From NCBI GenBank assembly GCA_036375695.1, contig DASVBU010000031.1, positions 53,451 to 117,450 of the forward strand: 64,000 bases of DNA, given 5' to 3'. The notes under the pieces are model-generated. The model saw only the letters and a list, made by a program, of their open reading frames with translations, did no database searches and was not told the origin of the DNA. Below, piece after piece: positions 1 through 7,585 of the stretch. Each line of letters starts with the position of its first letter. Position 1 is the stretch's first letter. The position numbers and the translations under genes were made by a program. This DNA comes from ZC4RG35 sp036375695. GTDB taxonomy: Bacteria; Actinomycetota; Acidimicrobiia; Spongiisociales; ZC4RG35.

Positions 1-259
1 TGAGGGGACGGTTCCTGGCCCAGACCAGGGCGAGGACCACGAGTCCGAGCGCCATCTTGGACCAAACCGCTCCCTCGGCGGCCCAGCCGCCCAGACCGAC
101 GGTGGCGGCGAAACCGGCCGTGATCCACGTGAACCCCGGGCCCACCACCTGGCGCAGGGAGATCACTCCCGCCGCCAGGGAGAGACCCGCCGCCCAACCG
201 AGGAGGATGAGGATCGGGTCGGCGAGGTTCTGCACATCGGCCGACACGGCGGGCATCAT
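1..259 (-). CDS. Partial membrane protein, N-terminal part
   Basis: An open frame without a stop runs from ATG at 259 down to the window edge, so at least 86 residues are encoded and the C-terminus lies outside. The translation is strongly hydrophobic, with likely membrane helices at about residues 17-35, 46-60 and 68-82 separated by short loops (MMPAVSADVQNLADP starts it). No family is recognised. It is divergent from the glycosyltransferase at 268, with only 8 bases between the starts, so at least one of the two promoters must lie inside the other gene or a start is misplaced. A short shadow frame on the plus strand over the same bases is rejected. Confidence 0.6.
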   Translation of the reverse strand, partial: MMPAVSADVQNLADPILILLGWAAGLSLAAGVISLRQVVGPGFTWITAGFAATVGLGGWAAEGAVWSKMALGLVVLALVWARNRPL

Positions 260-267
260 ATGACCCG

Positions 268-1266
268 GTGAGCCTTCCACCAGTCTCGGTGATCATTCCG
301 GCCCTCGATTCGGCGGAGACCCTGCCCGCGGCCCTCGACTCGATCGCGGCCCAGGACTACCCGAACATCGTGGAGGTCGTCGTGGCCGCCGGAGACGCGG
401 CGACGGCTGCCGTGGCCCGCGGACGGGGGGCGGTAGTGGTGGACAACCCGTCCGGTCGCACCCCGGTCGGACTCAACCTGGCCCTCGCCGCCACCACCGG
501 CGAGGTGATCGTCCGCTGTGACGCACAGTCCGAGCTCTCACCCGGGTACGTGAGCCGAGCAGTGCAGACCTTGGAGGAGACCGGCGCCGACAACGTGGGC
601 GGGATGCAGATACCCGTGGGGTCGACCTTCAAGCAGAAGGCCATCGCCGCCGCCATGGCCTCCCCCCTGGGCGCCGGGGACGCCCGCTACCGCGTGGGTG
701 GCGAAGCGGGGCCTGCCGAGACCGTGTATCTCGGCGTCTACCGGCGAGCGACGTTGGAACGACTGGGCGGGTTCGACGAGAGCTTCCTCCGCACCCAGGA
801 CTACGAGCTGAACCATCGCATCAACCAGTCGGGCGGCATCGTCTGGTTCGACCCTGGCCTAGAGACCCGTTATCGCCCCCGGAAGACCCTGCGGTCGCTG
901 GCGCGCCAGTACCACGACTACGGCCGGGCCAAGAGGCTGTTCGCCCGGAAGCACCGTGGTGGTCTGCGTCCGAGGCAGATGGCGCCACCGGTCCTGGTCG
1001 TGGTGCTCGCAGTCTCGCTCCTCGGCGCCGTCTTCGAGCCGCGCCTGTTGGTCGTGCCGGCGGCCTATCTAGGCCTGCTGATCGTCGGTGGCCTCCTGAC
1101 GATCCCGCGTGCCGGCGCCGCCGCCCTCCTGGTCCCGATCGCGCTGGCGGTGATGCACCTCTCCTGGGGTCTCGGCTTCTTGCGCGAGACGTCGGTACCA
1201 GTCGAGCACGGTGGCCCGGGGCCAGATGAAACGCGTGCGGACCTGGGCAGCCCGGGAGCGAGCTAG
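268..1266 (+). CDS. Family 2 glycosyltransferase with C-terminal membrane helices (ExoA-like)
   Basis: A GT2 fold starts at once with PPVSVIIPALDSAETL. The nucleotide-sugar and metal region is CDAQSE near residue 82, and the acceptor/catalytic region is TQDYELNHR near residue 176. From about residue 240 there are two or three hydrophobic segments, the layout of membrane-attached transferases of the succinoglycan ExoA type. It probably adds a sugar to a lipid-linked surface glycan at the cytoplasmic face. The start is GTG. The last 24 residues look non-conserved and run antisense through the convergent GT4 gene, giving a 198-base overlap of coding frames. Donor and acceptor cannot be told from sequence. 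Confidence 0.82.
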   Translation: MSLPPVSVIIPALDSAETLPAALDSIAAQDYPNIVEVVVAAGDAATAAVARGRGAVVVDNPSGRTPVGLNLALAATTGEVIVRCDAQSELSPGYVSRAVQTLEETGADNVGGMQIPVGSTFKQKAIAAAMASPLGAGDARYRVGGEAGPAETVYLGVYRRATLERLGGFDESFLRTQDYELNHRINQSGGIVWFDPGLETRYRPRKTLRSLARQYHDYGRAKRLFARKHRGGLRPRQMAPPVLVVVLAVSLLGAVFEPRLLVVPAAYLGLLIVGGLLTIPRAGAAALLVPIALAVMHLSWGLGFLRETSVPVEHGGPGPDETRADLGSPGAS

Positions 1267-2202
1267 GGCGCGCGCCTCCGGGTGAGCCGCCTCCCGAAGC
1301 GCTCCTGCCATGGCGTCCACGTCACCCGGGGGGACCAGCCAGACGCCATCCCACCTGCCGGCCACCTCCCGTGTGCCCGGGAGATCCGTCGCCACGACGG
1401 GCAGCCCCAGGGCCAGGTACTCGAGCACCTTGGTGGGAAGGGACTGTCGGTAGTTGGGGGCATCCCGCAGGGGCGAGATGCCGACCGTGGCCGACGCGGC
1501 GAGGCGGAGGGCCTCCGGGTTGGGTCGCCTCCCCAGCAGTTCCGCATCCGTCAGCGAGCCGCGGAGCGACTCGGGCACGGGGCCAACGACCCGGAACCGC
1601 AGGCCGGACCTACGGGCGGCCTCGGCGGCGTCGACGACACCCCGGACGACACTGACGTCGCCGACATAGACCACGGTCCCGTCACCCTCCTCCACGGGGT
1701 CCGGCCAGCCGACGTATGTGGGGTGGTTGGGAAAGACAGGATGATCCCGGCGGAACAACCCCCGATACCCCTCCTCCGCCAGGGTGAGGACGAGGGCACG
1801 CTCGGCCAGCCAGTAGAGGAACCGGGCCAGCAACCGGGCCGGGGGCCTGAGCCAACGCGGTATCCACTCCTTGGTGGCGATCTGTGCGCCCAGGTCCTCG
1901 TGGACGTCGAACACCACGGGCCGGCGCCTGACGACCCGGGCGACCACGGCCGCCGGGATCAGTTCCGGATCATGGATGACCGCCACGTCCCACCCGCCCG
2001 ATGCCAGGAGACGCAACGCCGCCCACCATCGCCTGGCCCTCCCGCCATGCAACCCGACCCAGGTGAGCCCACTTCGGTCCGAAGGGCCGGGTGGGCGTGT
2101 GGCATAGACGACCTCGAAGCCGTCGGAGAGGGTCCGGACGAGACGTTCCCGGATCCTGGTGTCGTCTGCGGAGTGGACCGTCGAGACGACGAGGACGGTC
2201 AC
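1069..2202 (-). CDS. Family 4-type glycosyltransferase
   Basis: A 377-residue GT-B transferase. The N-terminal half begins VTVLVVSTVHSADDTRIRER and contains VIHDPELIP and VFDVHEDL. The C-terminal half has the GT4 donor-site stretch PTKVLEYLALGLPVVATDLP. It probably extends a surface glycan. GTG at 2202 is chosen because it overlaps the stop of the upstream UDP-sugar dehydrogenase as GTGA, which indicates translational coupling; the open frame continues upstream only as a shadow of that gene. The last 33 residues after LAQEAE are charged, unlike the family, and antisense to the membrane part of the convergent GT2 gene. Confidence 0.82.
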   Translation of the reverse strand: MTVLVVSTVHSADDTRIRERLVRTLSDGFEVVYATRPPGPSDRSGLTWVGLHGGRARRWWAALRLLASGGWDVAVIHDPELIPAAVVARVVRRRPVVFDVHEDLGAQIATKEWIPRWLRPPARLLARFLYWLAERALVLTLAEEGYRGLFRRDHPVFPNHPTYVGWPDPVEEGDGTVVYVGDVSVVRGVVDAAEAARRSGLRFRVVGPVPESLRGSLTDAELLGRRPNPEALRLAASATVGISPLRDAPNYRQSLPTKVLEYLALGLPVVATDLPGTREVAGRWDGVWLVPPGDVDAMAGALREAAHPEARALARSRAAQVRTRFIWPRATVLDWYRRLAQEAETPGEVHHRQRDRDQEGGGAGTRDRQEATDDQQA

Positions 2203-3503
2203 AACTGGACGACGTTGTCCGGGACCGGGCCCCGCTTGCGATAGGCACCCCGTGCGTCGAAGACGACCGCCGCCTCCTTGGCGATGCGGTCGTAGTCGAT
2301 CACGGTGTGATCGGTGAGGATGGCGACCAGGTCGAATTGGCCGAAGTCCCCATCCATGGGGGCCGGCGTGAAGCCCTGATTCCTCACCCGGTCGTCCCCG
2401 ACCACCGGGTCGAGCACGAAGACCTCGGCCCCACGCTCCTGCAGCTCCCGGAGCACGTAGATGGCGGCCGACTCCCGGTCGTCGGAGATGTCCGGCTTGT
2501 AGGCGATCCCAACCCCCAGGATCTTGCTGCCCTTGACCGCGATCTCCCGGTCGTTGAGCAGCTCCGCGATCCGGGTGACGTTGTAGAGAGGCATCTTCGA
2601 GTTGACCTGCTCCGCGGTCTCGATGAAGCGGGTGGCGAAGTTGGCCTCGCGCGCCCTCCACGCCAGGTACTGCGGATCGAGGGGAATGCAGTGACCGCCC
2701 ACCCCCGGACCCGGATAGAAGGCCTGGAAGCCGAACGGCTTCGTCTTGGCCGCCTCGATGACCTCCCAGATGTCGATCTCGAGCTCGTGGGCGAGCTGCG
2801 CCATCTCGTTGATCAAGGCGATGTTCACGGCGCGGTAGGTGTTCTCCAGCAGCTTGGACATCTCGGCGGCCCTTGCCGACGAGACGAGGTGCACCTTGGG
2901 GACGATTCGCCCGTAGGCCGCGGCTGCCACACGACCGCTGAGCTCGGTGACACCACCCACCACCTTGGGGATGTCCGCCGTCTTGAGCTCGTCACCCGGC
3001 GACACCCGCTCCGACGAGAAGGCGATCCAGACGTCGTCGTCCAGCGAGAGCCCCTTGGCCTCGGCGACCGGGACCAGGTAGTCCTCGGTCGTGCCCGGGT
3101 ACGACGTGGACTCCAGGACGAAGAGTTGCCCGCTTCGGAGGGCCGACCCGGCCGTCCTGGCGGCGGACTCGATGTACGACAGGTCGGGCTGGCGATGACG
3201 ACCCAAGGGGCTCGGGACGCAGAGGAACATGGCGTCGGCCTCGGCCAGCCGCGCCGGATCGCTGGTGAAGACCGCACCAGCGTCCAGCACCTCCTGGAGC
3301 TCGGCGTCCGAGACGTCATCGATGTGGGACCGACCCGAGTTGAGGGCGCGGACCCGTTCCTCGGAGATGTCGTAGCCGACGGCACCGAGACCGGCGCGCA
3401 CCGCGGTCACCAGGAGTGGGAGCCCCACATAGCCGAGACCCACGACGCCGACGGTCCAACGCTCATGGGAAAAGAAGGATTCGGGATCGGAGTGGATGCT
3501 CAT
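2199..3503 (-). CDS. UDP-N-acetyl-sugar 6-dehydrogenase (WecC/WbpA/TviB type)
   Basis: This enzyme oxidises C6 of a UDP-hexose(amine) to the uronic acid with NAD, supplying an acidic sugar for a surface polymer. The Rossmann motif is VGLGYVG at residues 21-27, the active-site cysteine lies in GGHCIPLDP near residue 268, and the C-terminal UDP-binding domain has GIAYKPDISDDRESAA. The stretch FYPGPGVGGHCIPLDPQYL fits the N-acetylhexosamine branch better than UDP-glucose dehydrogenase, but the substrate is inferred. ATG at 3503 is chosen over the frame start at 3572 because family homology starts just after it. A possible -10 hexamer TATCGT lies at 3514-3519. It heads a two-gene unit with the GT4 gene. 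Confidence 0.88.
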   Translation of the reverse strand: MSIHSDPESFFSHERWTVGVVGLGYVGLPLLVTAVRAGLGAVGYDISEERVRALNSGRSHIDDVSDAELQEVLDAGAVFTSDPARLAEADAMFLCVPSPLGRHRQPDLSYIESAARTAGSALRSGQLFVLESTSYPGTTEDYLVPVAEAKGLSLDDDVWIAFSSERVSPGDELKTADIPKVVGGVTELSGRVAAAAYGRIVPKVHLVSSARAAEMSKLLENTYRAVNIALINEMAQLAHELEIDIWEVIEAAKTKPFGFQAFYPGPGVGGHCIPLDPQYLAWRAREANFATRFIETAEQVNSKMPLYNVTRIAELLNDREIAVKGSKILGVGIAYKPDISDDRESAAIYVLRELQERGAEVFVLDPVVGDDRVRNQGFTPAPMDGDFGQFDLVAILTDHTVIDYDRIAKEAAVVFDARGAYRKRGPVPDNVVQL

Positions 3504-3615
3504 CTGACCCGGGACGATACCGCCGCGATTGGTGAAAATCCGGGTCCTCGGGCACGCCTGAGGCCGCTCCATCGGATGCGCAGTGCCATTGAACAGCCCT
3601 GGTTGGCGACCTGGC

Positions 3616-3621
3616 TACCCT
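3616..3621 (+). promoter_or_regulatory. -10 element of a leaderless promoter (MauE-like cluster)
   Basis: TACCCT fits the actinobacterial -10 pattern TANNNT. Exactly seven bases separate it from the ATG at 3629, so the transcript would begin at the start codon. No Shine-Dalgarno sequence precedes that ATG. No good -35 is visible. Confidence 0.5.
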
Positions 3622-3628
3622 GGCCCGG

Positions 3629-4132
3629 ATGGTCCAGGCAGCCTCCGCGGTCGCCCTCGCCCTCCTCGCCCTGGCCGGCTTGGCCAAGCTGATGGAGCCC
3701 GAGTACACCAGCGGCGCCCTGCGCGCCACGGGCCTCCCCTCCGGGATTGGAATCGTCCGCCTCCTGGGTATGGCGGAATTCATGGCGGGGGTCGCAGGGC
3801 TCGTCCTGGGTGGTCCGCTGGTGGCGCCGGCGGCCGTCTTCTACGCGGGATTCTCCGTCTTCACCTGGCAGGCGCTGCGACGCGACACGCCGCTCCAGTC
3901 ATGCGGGTGCTTCGGGCGTGAGGACACGCCGCCTTCGACCATCCATCTCGTCTTCGACGTGGTGGCCACGATCGCACTGGCCGCAGTAGCAGTGGCGAAC
4001 CTCTCGCCATTGCCGCCGGGGAGGTCGATCGAGACCATCGTCTATGCCGGGTTCGTCGGGCTGGGGACCTATGCATCCGTGTTGGTGTTGACTCGCCTAC
4101 CTGCGGTCCTTCGTCTCGCCCGGTCGTCATGA
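3629..4132 (+). CDS. MauE/DoxX-like membrane protein
   Basis: A 167-residue protein with four predicted membrane helices and a conserved cysteine motif SCGCFGRED near residue 90, the signature of the MauE family. In methylotrophs MauE helps form the many disulfides of the methylamine dehydrogenase light chain. Here it is the first gene of five that overlap by ATGA/GTGA, followed directly by a cysteine-rich Tat substrate and a MauD-like thioredoxin. Its likely job is therefore to pass oxidising equivalents for disulfide formation in that substrate. The start is placed by the leaderless -10 element seven bases upstream. Confidence 0.8.
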   Translation: MVQAASAVALALLALAGLAKLMEPEYTSGALRATGLPSGIGIVRLLGMAEFMAGVAGLVLGGPLVAPAAVFYAGFSVFTWQALRRDTPLQSCGCFGREDTPPSTIHLVFDVVATIALAAVAVANLSPLPPGRSIETIVYAGFVGLGTYASVLVLTRLPAVLRLARSS

Positions 4133-5487
4133 GCAAACGCCTCGTCGAAACCGCCGCCAGGTTCCTCGACCGCAAGGTGAGCCGACGCGGCTTCCTGAGA
4201 CGGGCCGCCTGGGTGGGAACGGCCGTGGTTGCGGCTCCGGCGACCTATCTCCTCCGCCCCACGACCGCCCGGGCCGCAGTGCTGCCCGAGAATTGCGGAC
4301 CGAACACTCCATGCAACGACGGTTGGACCGACTTCTGCATCAACCTGCCGGGTCACGCGGTGAACACATGCCCGCCGGGGTCGATGATCGCCGGTTGGTG
4401 GCGGGCCGAGGGAAACGGCAACTACTGCAATGGGGGCGTCCGCTACTTCATGGACTGCAACGCCTCGGAATGCACCTGCTCCTGTGGCGCCTCCGGGACC
4501 TGCCCGCCGGGATGCACCCAGTTCGACTGCCAATGCAACCTCGACTCGTGCCAGCACCGCAAGGTCGGGTGCACCCGTTTCCGCTACGGGCAGTGCAACA
4601 ACCATGAGCCCTGCCTCGGGCCCATCGTGTGCCGCGTGGTCACCTGCATCCCGCCGTGGGAGTGGGACTCGTCGTGCACCACCACCACGGCCGTGGCCAA
4701 CGCCACGTACAACCACCCACCGCAGTCGGTGCTCCCGGACACCTCACCGAAGCCGGCGCGGCCGGCGCGCGTCGCGGTGGTCACCGGGAACACGTGGCAG
4801 CTGAGGAACAGCGCCAGCGGCGGGTCTCCTCACACCACTTTCACGTTCGGGTCGGTGGGCGACCACCCTGTTATGGGCGACTTCTCCAATTCCGGGGTCC
4901 GCACCGCGGGCATGGTGCGCAACACCAAGTTCGGGATCGCGGGCACCGAGAGCAGTCTGATCTGGTACCTGCGCCAGGTCGAGGGCCCGGGCGACCCCGA
5001 CCTGGTGATCCGCTACGGCAGGCCGGGCGACTACCCGGTGGTCGGCGACTGGGATCAGGACGGTGTCTCCGAGATCGGAGTGGTCCGGGGGAACCGATGG
5101 ATGCTGCGCTATCGCAACTCACCGGGGGACCCGGACATCGACATCACCTTCAGCGGGTGGCAGGAAGGCGACATCCCCGTCGTCGGCGACTGGGACGGTG
5201 ACGGTCGCACGGGTATCGGCTACGCCAGGGTCCAGGGCGGCCAGGTGCGATGGCTGCTGCGAGACACTCTGAACAGCGGGGGCGCCGAGTACGACTTCAC
5301 ATTCGGGTCCGGCGGATCCGGACGACCCGTCACCGGCGACTGGAACGCCGACGGCATCTGGGGGGTCGGATGGTTCTCGGGCGGCACCTGGCAGATCCGA
5401 AATGCCCTGTCCTCAGGGTCGCCCGATGCCACGTTCTCGTTCGGCAACGCCAACGGTGTCCCTCTGACCTGGACGAGGCTGGCATGA
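4129..5487 (+). CDS. Tat-exported methylamine dehydrogenase light-chain-like protein fused to FG-GAP-type repeats
   Basis: 452 residues. A twin-arginine signal (SRRGFLRRA, arginines 19-20) ends near residue 50. A cysteine-rich domain at about residues 56-180 has 20 cysteines and includes NTCPPGSMIAGWWRAEG and YFMDC, which resemble the MADH light chain around its first cofactor tryptophan. From about residue 205 to the end there are five repeats of roughly 45 residues with the core GDxPVVGDWDGDGxxxIGVxR, as in FG-GAP/VCBS propeller proteins. MADH itself pairs a cysteine-rich light chain with a propeller heavy chain. The second cofactor tryptophan seems absent (VGC where MADH has IWC), so a TTQ cofactor is unlikely. 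Function unknown. It starts on ATGA, overlapping the MauE-like gene. Confidence 0.7.
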   Translation: MSKRLVETAARFLDRKVSRRGFLRRAAWVGTAVVAAPATYLLRPTTARAAVLPENCGPNTPCNDGWTDFCINLPGHAVNTCPPGSMIAGWWRAEGNGNYCNGGVRYFMDCNASECTCSCGASGTCPPGCTQFDCQCNLDSCQHRKVGCTRFRYGQCNNHEPCLGPIVCRVVTCIPPWEWDSSCTTTTAVANATYNHPPQSVLPDTSPKPARPARVAVVTGNTWQLRNSASGGSPHTTFTFGSVGDHPVMGDFSNSGVRTAGMVRNTKFGIAGTESSLIWYLRQVEGPGDPDLVIRYGRPGDYPVVGDWDQDGVSEIGVVRGNRWMLRYRNSPGDPDIDITFSGWQEGDIPVVGDWDGDGRTGIGYARVQGGQVRWLLRDTLNSGGAEYDFTFGSGGSGRPVTGDWNADGIWGVGWFSGGTWQIRNALSSGSPDATFSFGNANGVPLTWTRLA

Positions 5488-6122
5488 CCGCGTTGGTGAT
5501 CATCGAGGGGTTGGTCATCCTGCTCCTGCTGGTCCTCATGGCGGGGCTGCTCAAATCGCACGCCGAGATCCTCCGCGAGCTGCACAGGCTCGGCGGGAGG
5601 ATCGATGGGGAGACGGGCCCGGGCGGCGTCCGGGTGACAGGTCTCGGCGAAGCCCCGATGACCGAGATCACGGGAACAGACCCGGCAGGCACCACCCGAA
5701 CCGTCAGCCTCGCCCACGGCCGGGGCGACACGCTGATCGCGTTCTTGTCGACCGGGTGTGCCGCCTGCCAGACGTTCTGGCAGACGCTGGCCGAGCGTCC
5801 CCGGATGCCGACCGCCATCACGCGTCCGGTGGTGGTCACAAAGGGACCCGAGGCGGAGTCGCCCGGACAGGTCGCCAAGCTGGCCCCGGCCGACTTGCCG
5901 GTGGTGATGTCGAGCGACGCCTGGGACGCGTTCCGGGTCCCGCTGACGCCCTTCTTCATGCTCGTCGACGGTCAGGGGCGGGTCCTTGGCGAAGGCTCGG
6001 CCACGAATTGGAATCAGCTGCTCGGCTTGCTCGAGCGGTCGATAGCCGACGCGAGCTCCGAGACGGAGCCGGCCATCTCACCCGATGACCCCACGCTCTA
6101 CGAGAACCCCGTGAACCGATGA
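5484..6122 (+). CDS. MauD-like membrane-anchored thioredoxin-fold protein
   Basis: 212 residues counted from ATG at 5484, which overlaps the previous stop as ATGA. An N-terminal membrane helix at about residues 4-23 anchors a thioredoxin-like domain with the redox motif CAAC (STGCAACQTFW) and the cis-proline region PLTPFF. MauD proteins have this layout and are needed, with MauE, for correct disulfides in the MADH light chain. The partner here is presumably the cysteine-rich Tat protein encoded just upstream. The C-terminal 30 residues are polar and probably disordered. A TlpA/ResA-type reductase is the main alternative. Confidence 0.78.
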   Translation: MTALVIIEGLVILLLLVLMAGLLKSHAEILRELHRLGGRIDGETGPGGVRVTGLGEAPMTEITGTDPAGTTRTVSLAHGRGDTLIAFLSTGCAACQTFWQTLAERPRMPTAITRPVVVTKGPEAESPGQVAKLAPADLPVVMSSDAWDAFRVPLTPFFMLVDGQGRVLGEGSATNWNQLLGLLERSIADASSETEPAISPDDPTLYENPVNR

Positions 6123-6580
6123 GCAGGATCCGCCGCGCCGGCGTCTCCGTCGAGGTCCCCACGGGTTGGGAGGCGGCGGCGGTCGGCGGCGCCGAGTTCC
6201 AAGGCCTGGACACCGACGGTTCCCGCCAGATGCTGACCCTTCACGTGGCGTCCTTCCCGCTCCCCGCGGACATGGCGACCTTCGGTGCGTCGGCGGTGGA
6301 GCGGATGGGCCCCGACGACGTCATGGTGATGCTCGTGGAGTACGGCCCGGAGTCGGCAAACACTCCCCTCTTCGCCCACCAGGGGATCCCCAGACTCGAA
6401 CCGGGCATGTTCTCGAGGGACAATCTCCACCGGACCTTGCCCGGCCAGAGCGGGACCCAGTTCTTCTTCACCCACGAGGGAAGGGCGTTCTGTCTCTACG
6501 TGGTGCTCGGCTCCCACATCGACCGGGCGGACCTGGTCCCGAAGGCGAACGCCATCGTCGAGTCGCTGGAGATCTCGTGA
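6119..6580 (+). CDS. Conserved-looking protein of unknown function, 153 residues
   Basis: No family is recognised with confidence. The protein starts MSRIRRAGVSVEVPTGWEAA and has the alternating pattern of a small alpha/beta or beta-barrel fold (VPTGWEA, LHVASFPLP, FFFTHEGRAFCLYVVLGS, KANAIVESLEIS). This loosely resembles PsbP/DUF-type domains that begin with a P-x-GW motif and end in an IVxSL helix. There is no signal peptide, so it is probably cytoplasmic. Both ends overlap neighbours (ATGA upstream, GTGA downstream), placing it firmly in the five-gene MauE-like cluster. Confidence 0.65.
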   Translation: MSRIRRAGVSVEVPTGWEAAAVGGAEFQGLDTDGSRQMLTLHVASFPLPADMATFGASAVERMGPDDVMVMLVEYGPESANTPLFAHQGIPRLEPGMFSRDNLHRTLPGQSGTQFFFTHEGRAFCLYVVLGSHIDRADLVPKANAIVESLEIS

Positions 6581-7581
6581 TCAGACGCGTCGGCGTCGGC
6601 GTGCTCACTCTCGCGGTGGCGTTGATCGGGGTGCTGGTCCTCCGCGCCGACCCGGCAACCGGGGTGACCATCTACGGGTTCTTCACCGACGACAACGGTC
6701 GGACGCTCGAGGAGGACATCGACGCCATCGCCGCCGCGGACATCACCCGTGGGTGCAACCCGCCGGCGAACACCCGCTTCTGCCCCACCGCCCGGCTGAC
6801 CCGGGGCGAGATGGCGGCGTTCCTGGTCCGTGCCCTGGATCTCCCGTCATCGAGCACCAACCATTTCAGCGACGACAACGGCCACCTCTTCGAGGCCGAG
6901 ATCAACGCAATCGCGGCGGCAGGGATCACCAAGGGCTGCAACCCACCCTCCAACACCCGCTTCTGCCCGGACCGGAGACTGACGCGGGGCGAGATGGCTG
7001 CCCTCCTCTTCCGGGCACTCCACCTGAGCCCCTCGTCCACGAACTGGTTCAGCGACGACAACGGCCACCTCTTCGAGGCCGAGATCAACGCTCTGGCCGC
7101 GGCGGACATAACGCGTGGATGCAACCCTCCGAGCAACACGCGGTTCTGCCCCAACGACGACGTGACGAGGGAGCAGATGGCGGCATTCCTCCGCCGGGCG
7201 CTCGACATCCCCTATCACACGCTGCTGATCCCGATGGACGAGGGCACCGGGTTCTCGTGCAAGAGCACCAGTGAGTGCCGTGTCACCTACGACGTGGTCG
7301 CCGGTCGCCAGTACACGGTGCGCGAGGGTCACTTCCTGGTCCAGCCGGCGACCAGCAGCGACACCTCAGCCTTCCGGTCGTCGGGGACCAGGATCGAGGT
7401 GTCCTTGAACGGGGCGGCGCACTCGGTGAGCGCCCTACCCGAGTCGTCGCAGGGCAACTTCCGTTACCGGATGTGGACCCGGAACATCACCTTCCCGGCA
7501 GGGAACCACACCCTCGTGGTCACGTGGAGATGGAACGGCGACATCGTCCGGCGGACCGTCGCCACGGTTCGAGCCGACTGA
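6577..7581 (+). CDS. Exported protein with three cysteine-type SLH-like modules and a beta-rich C-terminal domain
   Basis: 334 residues from GTG at 6577 (overlaps the previous stop as GTGA). A signal-anchor at residues 5-25 is followed by three SLH-like modules starting near residues 35, 97 and 158. Each has the pattern FxDDNGxxxExEIxAIAAAxITxGCNPP, then FCP and TRGEMAAFLxRAL. The cysteine pair and TRGE/TREQ (the SLH ITRAE position) are intact in all three. Residues 213-334 form a beta-rich domain of unknown function with one cysteine pair. Last gene of the MauE-like cluster, and perhaps its surface-attached partner or acceptor. Confidence 0.78.
   Translation: MIRRVGVGVLTLAVALIGVLVLRADPATGVTIYGFFTDDNGRTLEEDIDAIAAADITRGCNPPANTRFCPTARLTRGEMAAFLVRALDLPSSSTNHFSDDNGHLFEAEINAIAAAGITKGCNPPSNTRFCPDRRLTRGEMAALLFRALHLSPSSTNWFSDDNGHLFEAEINALAAADITRGCNPPSNTRFCPNDDVTREQMAAFLRRALDIPYHTLLIPMDEGTGFSCKSTSECRVTYDVVAGRQYTVREGHFLVQPATSSDTSAFRSSGTRIEVSLNGAAHSVSALPESSQGNFRYRMWTRNITFPAGNHTLVVTWRWNGDIVRRTVATVRAD
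6865..7091 (+). repeat. 44-base exact direct repeat inside SLH-like modules
   Basis: The bases at 6865-6908 are repeated without mismatch at 7048-7091. They encode the FSDDNGHLFEAEINA part of modules two and three. A close variant occurs again near 10033-10080 in the VanW gene. Identity at third codon positions suggests recent duplication or gene conversion rather than selection on protein alone. Confidence 0.85.
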
Positions 7582-7585
7582 TCGG

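Noticed and set aside
57..263. Plus-strand frame of 68 codons at the left edge
   Set aside because: It is antisense to a hydrophobic minus-strand frame that continues off the window and looks like a real membrane protein. The plus-strand translation is Pro/Arg-rich without domain features.
2203..2661. N-terminal extension of the GT4 gene into the UDP-sugar dehydrogenase gene
   Set aside because: The extra residues are an out-of-frame reading of the dehydrogenase, rich in Arg/Gly/His. GTGA coupling at 2202 gives a natural start.
4129..5487. Functional methylamine dehydrogenase
   Set aside because: No heavy-chain gene, no mauG, and the second TTQ tryptophan appears missing. Only the folding helpers and a related cysteine-rich domain are present.
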